Of a DNA stretch of 64,000 nt, positions 27,197 through 35,467 are shown piece after piece; position 1 is the first letter of the stretch; the number at the start of each line of letters is the position of its first letter. Below the pieces are notes generated by a model. It saw only the letters and a program-made list of their open reading frames with translations. It searched no databases and was not told the DNA's origin. The DNA lies in the NCBI GenBank assembly GCA_947501685.1, contig CANMWQ010000003.1, forward strand, positions 186,001-250,000, read 5' to 3'. Position numbers and translations under genes: made by a program. Source of the DNA: an uncultured Litoreibacter sp. GTDB lineage: Bacteria > Pseudomonadota > Alphaproteobacteria > Rhodobacterales > Rhodobacteraceae.

Positions 27197-27912
27197 TCGA
27201 GCTCAAAGACATCACCGTCTCCTTTGGTGGGGTCAAGCCTATCTCAGGTCTGACCGTCACGATGGGTGGCCGCATCCAAGGCCTGATCGGGCCAAACGGG
27301 GCGGGCAAAACGACCTTGCTGAATGTGCTGTCGGGTTTCGTGACGCCGGTCAGCGGCTCCATCACGCTGTTTGGCGAGAATTTCGGCCCGGTCCGCGCCG
27401 AGGCGCGTTTGGAAAACGGCATCACTCGGTCTTTCCAGACCCCGCAAGTGGCAGCTGACCTGACGGCGGCTGACAATATTCGCGTCAGCTTCGACAGCCT
27501 TGGCCTGTCACGGGCGGACGCCCATACGCAACTGACGGAGGTGCTGGCACTGACCGGGCTTACCGCGCAGGCAGAGGTCATGGCGGGCGCGCTTGATGGG
27601 TATAGTTTGCGGATGGTCGAAATCGCCCGCTGCCTTGCCGCAAAACCGCGCCTGATCATGCTCGATGAGCCCGCCGCCGGGCTCGCCGCAGATGAGCGCG
27701 CGCGGTTGATGACGCTTCTCAAACGCCTCCCCGATATGGGCGCGCAGGTGTTGATCATCGACCATGATTTTGACCTTATCGGTGATCTTTGCGATCAGGT
27801 TGCGGTTTTGGATTTCGGCAAGCTTGTCGCCAGCGGGCCAACCCAAGAGACCTTGGCCAACCCCAAAGTCCGCGCCGCCTATCTTGGCGAAGACGAGGAG
27901 GACGCCGCATGA
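27193..27912 (+). CDS. Liv-type ABC transporter ATPase (LivG-like)
   Basis: 239 residues. Walker A GPNGAGKTTLLNVLSG, Q-loop in NGITRSFQTPQVA, Walker B RLIMLDEPAAGL, and the H-loop in LIIDHDFDLIGDL. The ABC signature position reads DGYSLRMVEIARCLA: the usual LSGGxxR/Q is weak (SLRMVEI), where LivG proteins normally have LSYGxQRxLEIARAL. ATP binding looks intact; the altered signature might slow hydrolysis or be tolerated because the paired LivF-like subunit has a normal one. ATGA overlaps on both sides. Confidence 0.9.
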   Translation: MIELKDITVSFGGVKPISGLTVTMGGRIQGLIGPNGAGKTTLLNVLSGFVTPVSGSITLFGENFGPVRAEARLENGITRSFQTPQVAADLTAADNIRVSFDSLGLSRADAHTQLTEVLALTGLTAQAEVMAGALDGYSLRMVEIARCLAAKPRLIMLDEPAAGLAADERARLMTLLKRLPDMGAQVLIIDHDFDLIGDLCDQVAVLDFGKLVASGPTQETLANPKVRAAYLGEDEEDAA

Positions 27913-28631
27913 GCCTGACACTCTCCATCAACAATATCTCGGTTGAGCGCGGCGCGCAGCATGTGCTCGACGATGTGACGCTCAGCGTGAAACAGGGCGA
28001 AATCCTTGCCCTTCTGGGCCCCAATGGCGCGGGCAAAAGCACGCTTGTGTCAACCATCGCGGGCGAGTTGAAACCCGCCTCGGGTCAGGTACTGCTGGGC
28101 GACATGTCTCTGTTGGGCCGCAAGCCGCAACATATTCGCCAGCAAGGCGTCGCGGCAGTTCCTGAAGGCCACCGAGTCCTCAAAACACTGTCGGTCGAGG
28201 ATAATTTGAACGCCGCTGCCAGCTTTTTGCCCCGCAAGGACGCCGGCAATGCTTACGCCCACGCGCTCGATATCTTTCCCGAGCTCAAGGAAAAGCTCGC
28301 GCTGCCCGCCGGGCATCTCTCCGGGGGGCAGCAACAGATGCTGTCACTGGCACAAGCGCTGATGACCAAGCCGAAATTTGTGCTGGCCGACGAGATGTCC
28401 TTCGGCCTTGCCCCCGTCATCGTGCGTCGCCTGATCCCGCTTTTGAAGCGTGTGGCCGAGCAAGGCGTCGGCATTTTGCTGATCGAACAATACACCGCCA
28501 TGGCGCTCGAAATCGCCAATCATGTCGCCGTGCTGAGCCGGGGGCGCGTGATCGCCCAGGATGATGTGGCCCGGTTCCGCGACAACCCCGAAGCGGTGCG
28601 TGATCTTTATATGGACAAGGACGTGGCCTGA
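27909..28631 (+). CDS. Liv-type ABC transporter ATPase (LivF-like)
   Basis: 240 residues from ATG 27909. Walker A GPNGAGKSTLVSTIAGE, the LivF-type VAAVPEGHRVLKTLSVEDNL, signature LSGGQQQMLSLAQAL, Walker B KFVLADEMSFGLAP and H-loop region GILLIEQYTAMALEIA. In LivF proteins the Walker B glutamate is in LDEP; here it reads ADEMSFG, still with the aspartate and glutamate. Overlaps the LivG-like gene by ATGA. It ends 22 bases before the phosphohistidine-domain gene. Confidence 0.92.
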   Translation: MSLTLSINNISVERGAQHVLDDVTLSVKQGEILALLGPNGAGKSTLVSTIAGELKPASGQVLLGDMSLLGRKPQHIRQQGVAAVPEGHRVLKTLSVEDNLNAAASFLPRKDAGNAYAHALDIFPELKEKLALPAGHLSGGQQQMLSLAQALMTKPKFVLADEMSFGLAPVIVRRLIPLLKRVAEQGVGILLIEQYTAMALEIANHVAVLSRGRVIAQDDVARFRDNPEAVRDLYMDKDVA

Positions 28632-28653
28632 GGCCGCAGAAGGAGAGATAAGA

Positions 28654-30375
28654 ATGTCGGATATCATTTCCATCGACGAGTTCGTCAATGACCCGGGCTA
28701 TCCCGGTTTCGAAGACCGGTTCTTCAACAGCCCGTGGATCGCGGAGCCTGTGTCCAAATTCCGGGCCGAAGACGTCGAACGCTTCTGGTTCCTTGATTTC
28801 CACTGGCCCAAAGGCACCACCCCGCTGGGGATGAGCTTTTTCGAAGATGGCTACGCCTTCGCCACCCAGCAGGCTGCCACAACCCTGCCGCTGCCGCCCT
28901 CCAACGGTCTGGCCGTGCGCTTCGGCGGCGTGCATGTTTTTGGCGGTGAAAGCCCGCTCAAAAGCGCGTGGGAGCCGGGGTTTCGCGGCATGCGCATCGG
29001 CAATGAGCTGGGCGGCATTCTTGAGCGGTTCAACGAGACATGGGCCAAGCGCGAGGCAGAGCTGACCGCAGGGTTCTCCCATTTCCGCGACTATGACACG
29101 GGCAGTGCCAGCATGGCCGAGATGGCGCAATTTGCGCAAGACGCCCGCGCGTTTCAGAAATTCGCATGGGTCACGCATTTCGGGCTGATGTACCCTCTGC
29201 TGGCCAATTACGCGGGGTTCTATGGTCTGTGCAACGAGCTGAAAATCGCCCCCGGCGAGATCGCGAAATTCCTGCAAGGCGAGAAGACCAAGATCATCGA
29301 AACCGATGTGGCGCTTTGGGGGTTGACCAAACGCGCAACCGAGCTGGGCGTGGCAAACCATATTGTAGGCACTCCGGAACAGATGCGCGCCGGGCTCGCA
29401 ACCGCCGGTCCCAACGGGGCCACATGGCTGGGCGAGTATGACGCGTTCATAAACCAATGGGGCTGGCGCTGCGCGGGCATCGCGGATCCGCTTGAAAAGC
29501 CTTGGATCGAGGATCAACAACAGGTCGTGGGCCTGCTGGAAACCTTCCTGCAAAAGGAAGATGCGCATGATTTTGACGGGGGCCTGACCGCCGCTGCGCA
29601 GGAACGCGATGCCGCTGTGGCCGCGGCCCGCGCGAAGCTGACCCAATCGGAACAAGGTGCCTTTGATCAGGCCTTGGCTGGCTGCCGGATGGCCAATTTC
29701 AGCTGGTGGAACGAAGACCACAACGTTGTCATCGACATGCAGGCCACCATCCCGATGCGCCGTGCCGCCACGGCCATTGCCGAAAAAGCCGGGGCCGACA
29801 GCGCTGATGACGGATGCTTCTTGTTCCACACGGAACTGGTGGAGCTGGCCGAAGGCAAAACCAACTGGAAGGCGTTGAAACCCGTCGTTCAGGATCGCAA
29901 AGACTATTACGAGCACTGGAACAGCCGCCGCAAAGCCATGCCAAAGGTGGTCGGCACCGTGCCCGACAGCGTGCAGGATCCCATCCTCATCGAGATCGTC
30001 GGCCTGCATGACAAATTCCTGGCCGCGCAGCGGGGCGAAATCGGCTCCGAACTGGCGGGCATTCCGGCCTCCAAAGGCGAAGTTACCGGCGTGGCGCGCG
30101 TGATGCATAACGCAGACGAGCTGCATTTGCTGAACCCCGGCGACATTCTGGTCTGTGAGGGCACCGCGCCCTCCTGGACGCCTGCATTTACCAAAATTGG
30201 TGGCTGCGTATGCGACAATGGAGGCACGCTCACCCATGCCTCGATCGTCAGCCGGGAATACGGATTGCCCTGCGTGGTCGGAACGGGCGTTGCCACATCC
30301 GCGATCGAAACCGGCGATATTGTCACCGTCAACGGCACCGATGGTGTCGTTCATATTCAAAAGAAGGCCGCATAA
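28654..30375 (+). CDS. Stand-alone PEP-utilising (phosphohistidine) subunit, partner of the ATP-binding subunit
   Basis: 573 residues. The C-terminal 90 or so form the swivelling PEP-utilisers mobile domain: GVARVMHNADELHLLNPGDILVCEG, then WTPAFTKIGGCVCDNGGTLTHASIVSREYGLPCVVGTG, with the phosphorylated histidine in TLTHAS near residue 530, and SAIETGDIVTVNGTDG. The first 470 residues are an alpha-rich region of the type that binds the acceptor in rifampicin phosphotransferase and phenylphosphate synthase; no ATP-grasp domain is present. Together with the 20909-21979 product it makes a split dikinase-like enzyme. Length and division resemble the 70-kDa and 40-kDa subunits of phenylphosphate synthase. 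Strong AAGGAGAG site before the ATG; one-base overlap (TAATG) with the HAD gene. Confidence 0.85.
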   Translation: MSDIISIDEFVNDPGYPGFEDRFFNSPWIAEPVSKFRAEDVERFWFLDFHWPKGTTPLGMSFFEDGYAFATQQAATTLPLPPSNGLAVRFGGVHVFGGESPLKSAWEPGFRGMRIGNELGGILERFNETWAKREAELTAGFSHFRDYDTGSASMAEMAQFAQDARAFQKFAWVTHFGLMYPLLANYAGFYGLCNELKIAPGEIAKFLQGEKTKIIETDVALWGLTKRATELGVANHIVGTPEQMRAGLATAGPNGATWLGEYDAFINQWGWRCAGIADPLEKPWIEDQQQVVGLLETFLQKEDAHDFDGGLTAAAQERDAAVAAARAKLTQSEQGAFDQALAGCRMANFSWWNEDHNVVIDMQATIPMRRAATAIAEKAGADSADDGCFLFHTELVELAEGKTNWKALKPVVQDRKDYYEHWNSRRKAMPKVVGTVPDSVQDPILIEIVGLHDKFLAAQRGEIGSELAGIPASKGEVTGVARVMHNADELHLLNPGDILVCEGTAPSWTPAFTKIGGCVCDNGGTLTHASIVSREYGLPCVVGTGVATSAIETGDIVTVNGTDGVVHIQKKAA

Positions 30376-31100
30376 TGTCAGACACAAAATCCCTCCTTCT
30401 GCTCGACTTTGGTGCCGTTGTTTCACGCACCATCTTTGAAACGCACAGCCATACAGAACGTGTTCTGGGGCTTGCCGCAGGCAGCCTCACATGGCTTGGT
30501 CCGATTGATCCAAGCAGTGATGCGCTGTGGCGCGACATGCTCGCGGACAAGATCAGCGAGCGCAATTATTGGGAAATCCGGGCCGACGAAGTAGGCCAGA
30601 TGGTCGGCGAGAGCGGTTGGTCCCCTGCCGTCCTGTTGCGCAAGGCGCGCGAAGGCATGACAGCCGATGACATCACCCGCCCGGAGGCCATCGCGCTTGC
30701 GCGTGCGGCGCGACAAGGCGGGAAACGTGTCGGCATCCTGTCAAACGAGCTTGCCCTGTTCTTTGGTGAAAACTGGCGCAGTGAATTGCCGTTCTTTGCC
30801 TTGATGGACGGCGTCGTTGACGCCTCCGATGGAGGCCCGATGAAGCCTGCGCCCGAGGCCTATCAACGCGGGCTCGATACGTTTGGGGCAACGGCCGATC
30901 AGGTTGTTTTTGTTGACGACCAACCCCGAAACGTCACAGGTGCAGAAGAAATGGGCATCCTGTCTGTTGCATTTGATCTTTCCGATCCCACCGGGTCGTT
31001 CCGCAGCGCCGCGCAAGCCCTTGGCGTTCAGGATATCTATGATGATGAACTGTCACATGTGACGACCGCGGATGCTCCCGTAAAATACTCCACTGGATAA
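30375..31100 (+). CDS. HAD-superfamily hydrolase
   Basis: 241 residues from ATG 30375. Motif I is LLLLDFGAVVSRTIFE: the nucleophile aspartate is present but the usual second aspartate (DxD) is glycine, as in YihX and the epoxide-hydrolase N-domain-like group (DFGGV, DLGNV). Motif II is GILSNE, motif III lysine is in MKPAPEAYQRGL, motif IV is VVFVDDQPRNVTGAEEMG. It could dephosphorylate the product of the split dikinase or a by-product, or act as a dehalogenase; phosphatase is more likely from the motifs. The start overlaps the stop of the phosphohistidine-subunit gene. Confidence 0.85.
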   Translation: MSDTKSLLLLDFGAVVSRTIFETHSHTERVLGLAAGSLTWLGPIDPSSDALWRDMLADKISERNYWEIRADEVGQMVGESGWSPAVLLRKAREGMTADDITRPEAIALARAARQGGKRVGILSNELALFFGENWRSELPFFALMDGVVDASDGGPMKPAPEAYQRGLDTFGATADQVVFVDDQPRNVTGAEEMGILSVAFDLSDPTGSFRSAAQALGVQDIYDDELSHVTTADAPVKYSTG

Positions 31101-31114
31101 CAAGAGGAAACACT

Positions 31115-31570
31115 ATGCGTGATGACCCAGAAGACGATGTGACCGTCCGGCTCGACGAATTTCTTCCGTTCCAGCTCGCGGTCGTTGCGAATAAAGTAAG
31201 CCAAACCATCGCCAGGATCATCGAAGAGGAATTCAAGCTCCACATTCCTGAATGGCGTATCCTGGCCACGCTTTTGTATCATTCGCCCGTCTCTTCGCAG
31301 ATGTTGGTGCAACAAACGGCGATGGACCCGGCCCGTGTCAGCCGCGCGCAAACACGTCTGGCGGATCTCGGTTTGATTGATGTGCAACAAGACCCGGACG
31401 ATAAGCGCCGGGTGCTGATCAAGCTGACACAGCGCGGCAGCGAGATCGTCTCCGAGACGATTCCACGCGCAATCGAGGTCGAGAAAGAGATTTTTGGATC
31501 CCTCTCAGACGGGGAACGCTCTTGTTTAGAAACCACTCTCGAAAAACTTTTCAAGGTGTTGGGCGACTGA
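31115..31570 (+). CDS. MarR-family transcriptional regulator
   Basis: 151 residues. Winged helix-turn-helix with LHIPEWRILATLLYHSPVSSQMLVQQTAMDPARVSRAQTRL and the wing DPDDKRRVLIKLTQRG, flanked by dimerisation helices. MarR proteins usually repress a divergent or own operon and are released by a small phenolic or related ligand. Last gene of the plus-strand run, 14 bases after the HAD gene, with AAGAGGAAA before the ATG. Its likely target is the inverted repeat at 20761-20805. Its position suggests the inducer is the substrate or an intermediate of this pathway. Confidence 0.93.
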   Translation: MRDDPEDDVTVRLDEFLPFQLAVVANKVSQTIARIIEEEFKLHIPEWRILATLLYHSPVSSQMLVQQTAMDPARVSRAQTRLADLGLIDVQQDPDDKRRVLIKLTQRGSEIVSETIPRAIEVEKEIFGSLSDGERSCLETTLEKLFKVLGD

Positions 31571-31644
31571 CGACAGGTCTGTATGCCGTCTGCGGGCCTC
31601 TACCCCGCCCTCACTTAGCCTGAGCCCGGCTCCTAATGGGCCAA

Positions 31645-31675
31645 GGCCGCGCAGGCCAAAAACCTGCGCGCGGCC
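31645..31675. terminator. GC-rich hairpin between marR and ntrX
   Basis: GGCCGCGCAGG (31645-31655) and CCTGCGCGCGGCC (31663-31675) pair with a two-base bulge around a loop containing AAAAA. It lies between two convergent transcripts and probably ends the catabolic operon. There is no good T-run. Confidence 0.35.
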
Positions 31676-31685
31676 CTGTCGCGGA

Positions 31686-33101
31686 TCACTCCCCCGCACC
31701 CTCCAACTCGTCCTGCACTTCGGCAATGCGCGCGCCTGCCTTGTTCGACGTCACCACGCCCAGCGATTTCAACTTGCGGTGCAGCGCGGAGCGCTCCATC
31801 CCCACGAAGGCCGCCGTCCGCGAGATATTGCCGCCAAAGCGGTTGATCTGCGTCATCAGATATTCGCGCTCAAACATCTCGCGCGCCTCGCGCAAAGGCA
31901 ATGTCGCCAGTGAGCCGCCGATCTTCAGCCCATCGGACTGCGCCTCACCCGCCTCAAGATCGGGCAGCTCCTTGGCCTCAATCTCGCCCGAGCTCGGCCC
32001 CAGGATCAACACCCGCTCGATGACGTTTTTCAACTGCCGGATATTGCCGGGCCATGACATGGTTTGCAGCAGCGCCGCCGCGTCCTCGGAAATTTTGCGC
32101 AGCGGCAGCCCCTGCACCTTGTTGAAAGCGTCCACGAAGAACTCGCCCAGCGACGGGATGTCCTCGCGGCGTTCTTCCAGGCTAGGCACATGGATCGGCA
32201 CCACATTCAGCCGGTGATACAGCTCCTCGCGGAACCGGCCCTCGCGGATCTCTTCGGCCAAATCCTTGTTGGTCGAGGAGATTACCCGCAAATCCACCTT
32301 CACCTTGTCATTGCCGCCGACGCGCGTGAAACTTTGCTCCACCAGCACCCGCAAAATCTTCGATTGTGTGCCCAGCGGCATATCCGCCACCTCGTCGAAA
32401 AACACAACGCCGCCATGGGCCTGCTCCAGCAACCCCGGCTCCACACCACGCTCCGCACTCTCACGGCCAAAGAGCAGCTCTTCCATCCGGTCAGGCTCCA
32501 TCGTGGCGCAATTCACCGTCACAAAGGCCGAAGACGCCCGGTTCGAATTGGCGTGAATATAGCGCGCCGCCACGTCCTTGCCCGCCCCCGCAGGCCCGGT
32601 CAGCATCACCCGTCCGTTGGAATTTGTTACCTTTTCCAGCTGGCTGTAGAGCGTACGGAAGGCCGCACTTTCGCCGATCATTTCCGTGTTGGCCACGTCG
32701 CCACGTTTCAGCTGGGTGTTCTCCGCCCGCAGCCGTGAGGCCTCCATCGCACGGCTGATCACCACCATCAGCTGATCAATATTGAACGGCTTTTCGATAA
32801 AGTCATAAGCGCCTTGCTTGATGGCCGCGACCGCGATCTCGATATTGCCGTGGCCCGAGATGATCACCACCGGAATTTCCGGCGTGTCGCGTTTGACATG
32901 TTTGAGAATGTCGATCCCGTCCATCGCGCTGTCTTTCAGCCAAATGTCCAAGATCATCAGGCCCGGAAGCTCCTTGTCCAGCTCCGCCATGCATTCATCC
33001 GACGTGCCCGCCAGCCGGGTGGAGAACCCCTCATCCTTCAAAATATCCGAGATCAGCTCTCGAATGTCGCGTTCGTCGTCAACGATTAGAATATCACTCA
33101 T
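31686..33101 (-). CDS. ntrX: Nitrogen-related response regulator NtrX
   Basis: 471 residues: receiver domain (ILIVDDERDIRELISDIL; phospho-Asp in LMILDIWLKDS near 55), AAA+ domain (GPAGAGKDVAARYIH; GGVVFFDEVADMP), and Fis-type helix-turn-helix at the end (RTAAFVGMERSALHRKL). The GAFTGA loop for sigma-54 contact is replaced (LLFGRESAERGVEPGLLEQA), as is usual for NtrX. It takes phosphate from NtrY and affects nitrogen, redox and envelope functions in alphaproteobacteria. Only 21 bases separate it from ntrY. Confidence 0.95.
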   Translation of the reverse strand: MSDILIVDDERDIRELISDILKDEGFSTRLAGTSDECMAELDKELPGLMILDIWLKDSAMDGIDILKHVKRDTPEIPVVIISGHGNIEIAVAAIKQGAYDFIEKPFNIDQLMVVISRAMEASRLRAENTQLKRGDVANTEMIGESAAFRTLYSQLEKVTNSNGRVMLTGPAGAGKDVAARYIHANSNRASSAFVTVNCATMEPDRMEELLFGRESAERGVEPGLLEQAHGGVVFFDEVADMPLGTQSKILRVLVEQSFTRVGGNDKVKVDLRVISSTNKDLAEEIREGRFREELYHRLNVVPIHVPSLEERREDIPSLGEFFVDAFNKVQGLPLRKISEDAAALLQTMSWPGNIRQLKNVIERVLILGPSSGEIEAKELPDLEAGEAQSDGLKIGGSLATLPLREAREMFEREYLMTQINRFGGNISRTAAFVGMERSALHRKLKSLGVVTSNKAGARIAEVQDELEGAGE

Positions 33102-33122
33102 GGGGTCTGCTCCTTTTTATTG

Positions 33123-35384
33123 TTACTCCGCGGCACGTGCCACGGTTTTGCTGCGGGACGGGTCCCCCAGAAGCGGTAGGACAATCTCTGCCCGTGCGCC
33201 CCGGTGGCCCGTCGCGTCAAACGGGTCTGCGGTCTTCAGCGACAAGGTGCCGCCATGCTCTTCGATGATCTTGCGCACGATAGGCAGGCCAAGGCCGGTG
33301 CCCTCGTCGCGGGTCGTTACATAAGGTTCAAACAGGCGGGCGCGGTCTTCGGGAAGCCCGATGCCATTGTCGGAAATGCGCAGCAAGGCGGTGGCGCCTC
33401 GGGTCTCGACCTCCACCTTGATCTGCGGTTTGAACCCGTCAGGCGCGCCACTTTCACGATAGGTTTCAATGGCTTCCCCTGCGTTCTTAATCAGGTTCGT
33501 CAGAGCCTGCCCGATCATGGTCTGGTCCAGCTCTGTCTCCAGATGCTGTTCCGAAGACTGCAACGTGATCTCCACCTCAGGCTGGCCTGCCTGCTGCAAC
33601 AGCACCGCGTCGCGCACCAGATCCATCAGGTCGGCCTTGCGCATCTCCGGCTCCGGCATCCGCGCAAATTTCGAGAACTCGTCCACGATCCGCCGCAAAT
33701 CTCCGGTCTTGCGCACGATCACATCCGTATATTGCTCCAACGCGTCCAGCTCGTCGCCCGCCAGCGGGGTGAACTTGCGTTTCAGGCGCTCAGCGGCCAG
33801 CTGAATGGGGGTCAGCGGGTTCTTGATCTCATGCGCAATCCGCCGCGCCACGTCGCCCCAGGCGGCCATTTTCTGGGCCGAGACCAGATCCGTCACATCA
33901 TCAAACGCCACCACGAAACCTTCGGGCGTGTCATCCTCCGACATGCGCGTCGCCATGCGCACCAACAGACTTTCAAGCTGCCCGCGCCGGGTCACTTTGA
34001 TCTCCTCCTGCGCGGTGTCCGAATGGTGCCCGCGCAAATGCTCAAGCAGCCCGGCAAATTCCGGGGCCACGTCATCCAGCCCCGCACCGGTCAAATCACC
34101 CTCACCCAGATCGAGCATCCGGCGCGCAGAGCGGTTCAGGACCGTCACCTGCCCCGCCGCGTCCAGCCCGATCACACCCGCCGTCACCGAGCTCAGCACG
34201 GAATCGAACAATCTGCGCCGCCGCTCAATCTGCGCGGTATTTTCCAAAAGCGTCGCGCGTTGTCCTTTAAGTTGATGCGTCATCTGATTGAAAAGTTTGC
34301 CCAAAAGCTCAATCTCGTCGCCGCTATCGGCCGGGATCACTTGCGCGTCCAGATCGCCCGCGCCCACTTTCTCAGCCGCCTGTGCCAGACGGCCTACGGG
34401 GCGCGCCAGACGTTCGGCAAACCACAGGCCCAGCCACATGGCAGCCAAGATCAGGATCAGCGCAAAGCCCAGATAAAGCAGCCCGAACTCGAACAGCAAC
34501 CTGCCCCGGTCTTGCTCAAGCTGCTCATAGAGCCGCACGTTTTGTTGCGTGTCGTCCAGCAGCGCCAGAATTTCCCCATCCACCGTGCGCGACACATAAA
34601 GATAACGGTCCACAAAACCCGGCAGTGCGAGCAGCGCGCGGAACTCGTTATTGGCCCAATCCTCGATGATGTTCAGCTCGCCCTCCCGCGCCGAGGCCAG
34701 CGCCGCCTCATCGGGCGTTTCAAAATCGAACAGGTAACTGCGCGCGCCACGGGCTTTCAGCTGCCCGGTCCCGTCAATCACAAACGCCTCTTTCAGGCCC
34801 CGCTGCACTTGCTCTTGGGCTTGTGTCAACACTTCCGGTAAGCTGCGATCATCAATGTTTACATTGGCTTGTCGGGCGACGTTCAAGTATCCCGCCAGCC
34901 TGCGCGTGTCCTCGGCCAGCGTGTTGCGCTGCTCGCCCTCATAGGCCTGCGCCGCCGCCAGAGAGCTGCCGACCACGTTGCGCACCCGGTCCGAGAACCA
35001 ACCCTCAAGGCCGAAATTCAGCGTCACCACCGCGAAAATGGCCACCAAAACCGTGGGCACCAGCGCCACCAGCGTGAACACGCCCGTCAGGCGCAAATGC
35101 AGTCGTGATCCGGCAGCGGCCTCGCGGCGTTTGACGATCAGGCGTGCGATGGTCATCAGCACCAGCCCGGCGATCACCAGCACATAGACCAGATCTGCCA
35201 GCAGAATGAACCGGATGCCCTTGGAGGTGGGATCCAGCTCAAACGGCCCGAAGCCAAGATAGGTCACAACGGCCAGAAACGGCCCAAGAACCACCAGCCC
35301 AAGGGTCGACAGGTTCTTAAACCTGCGCTTCTTTCTTAACCGATTCAGCCTGTCCCAGGACGCCAGCCCTGCGCTGCTTTTCAT
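33123..35384 (-). CDS. ntrY: Nitrogen-related sensor histidine kinase NtrY
   Basis: About 753 residues. N-terminal membrane helices (LVVLGPFLAVVTYLGFGPF, DLVYVLVIAGLVLMTIARLIV, GVFTLVALVPTVLVAIFAVVTLNF), a periplasmic sensor part, another helix (LLYLGFALILILAAMWLGLWF), HAMP, PAS, the phospho-His in RRIAHEIKNPLTPIQLAAERL, and ATPase boxes NLIKNAGEAI and GTGLGLPIVRKIIEEHGG. ATG 35384 has GGAAAG at proper spacing; a GTG at 35405 is an alternative. Part of the dus-ntrB-ntrC-ntrY-ntrX operon. Confidence 0.95.
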   Translation of the reverse strand: MKSSAGLASWDRLNRLRKKRRFKNLSTLGLVVLGPFLAVVTYLGFGPFELDPTSKGIRFILLADLVYVLVIAGLVLMTIARLIVKRREAAAGSRLHLRLTGVFTLVALVPTVLVAIFAVVTLNFGLEGWFSDRVRNVVGSSLAAAQAYEGEQRNTLAEDTRRLAGYLNVARQANVNIDDRSLPEVLTQAQEQVQRGLKEAFVIDGTGQLKARGARSYLFDFETPDEAALASAREGELNIIEDWANNEFRALLALPGFVDRYLYVSRTVDGEILALLDDTQQNVRLYEQLEQDRGRLLFEFGLLYLGFALILILAAMWLGLWFAERLARPVGRLAQAAEKVGAGDLDAQVIPADSGDEIELLGKLFNQMTHQLKGQRATLLENTAQIERRRRLFDSVLSSVTAGVIGLDAAGQVTVLNRSARRMLDLGEGDLTGAGLDDVAPEFAGLLEHLRGHHSDTAQEEIKVTRRGQLESLLVRMATRMSEDDTPEGFVVAFDDVTDLVSAQKMAAWGDVARRIAHEIKNPLTPIQLAAERLKRKFTPLAGDELDALEQYTDVIVRKTGDLRRIVDEFSKFARMPEPEMRKADLMDLVRDAVLLQQAGQPEVEITLQSSEQHLETELDQTMIGQALTNLIKNAGEAIETYRESGAPDGFKPQIKVEVETRGATALLRISDNGIGLPEDRARLFEPYVTTRDEGTGLGLPIVRKIIEEHGGTLSLKTADPFDATGHRGARAEIVLPLLGDPSRSKTVARAAE

Positions 35385-35467
35385 CTGCTTTCCACCACTT
35401 GCCACTCTTTATTGATGTGATCTCTGAACAACAGTGCTGTCCTTTTGTCACGGTGACTGTGGTGTTT

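Noticed and set aside
28417-30426. Open frame of 669 codons on the minus strand
   Set aside because: Shadow of the phosphohistidine-subunit gene; the real protein has a conserved C-terminal domain on the plus strand.
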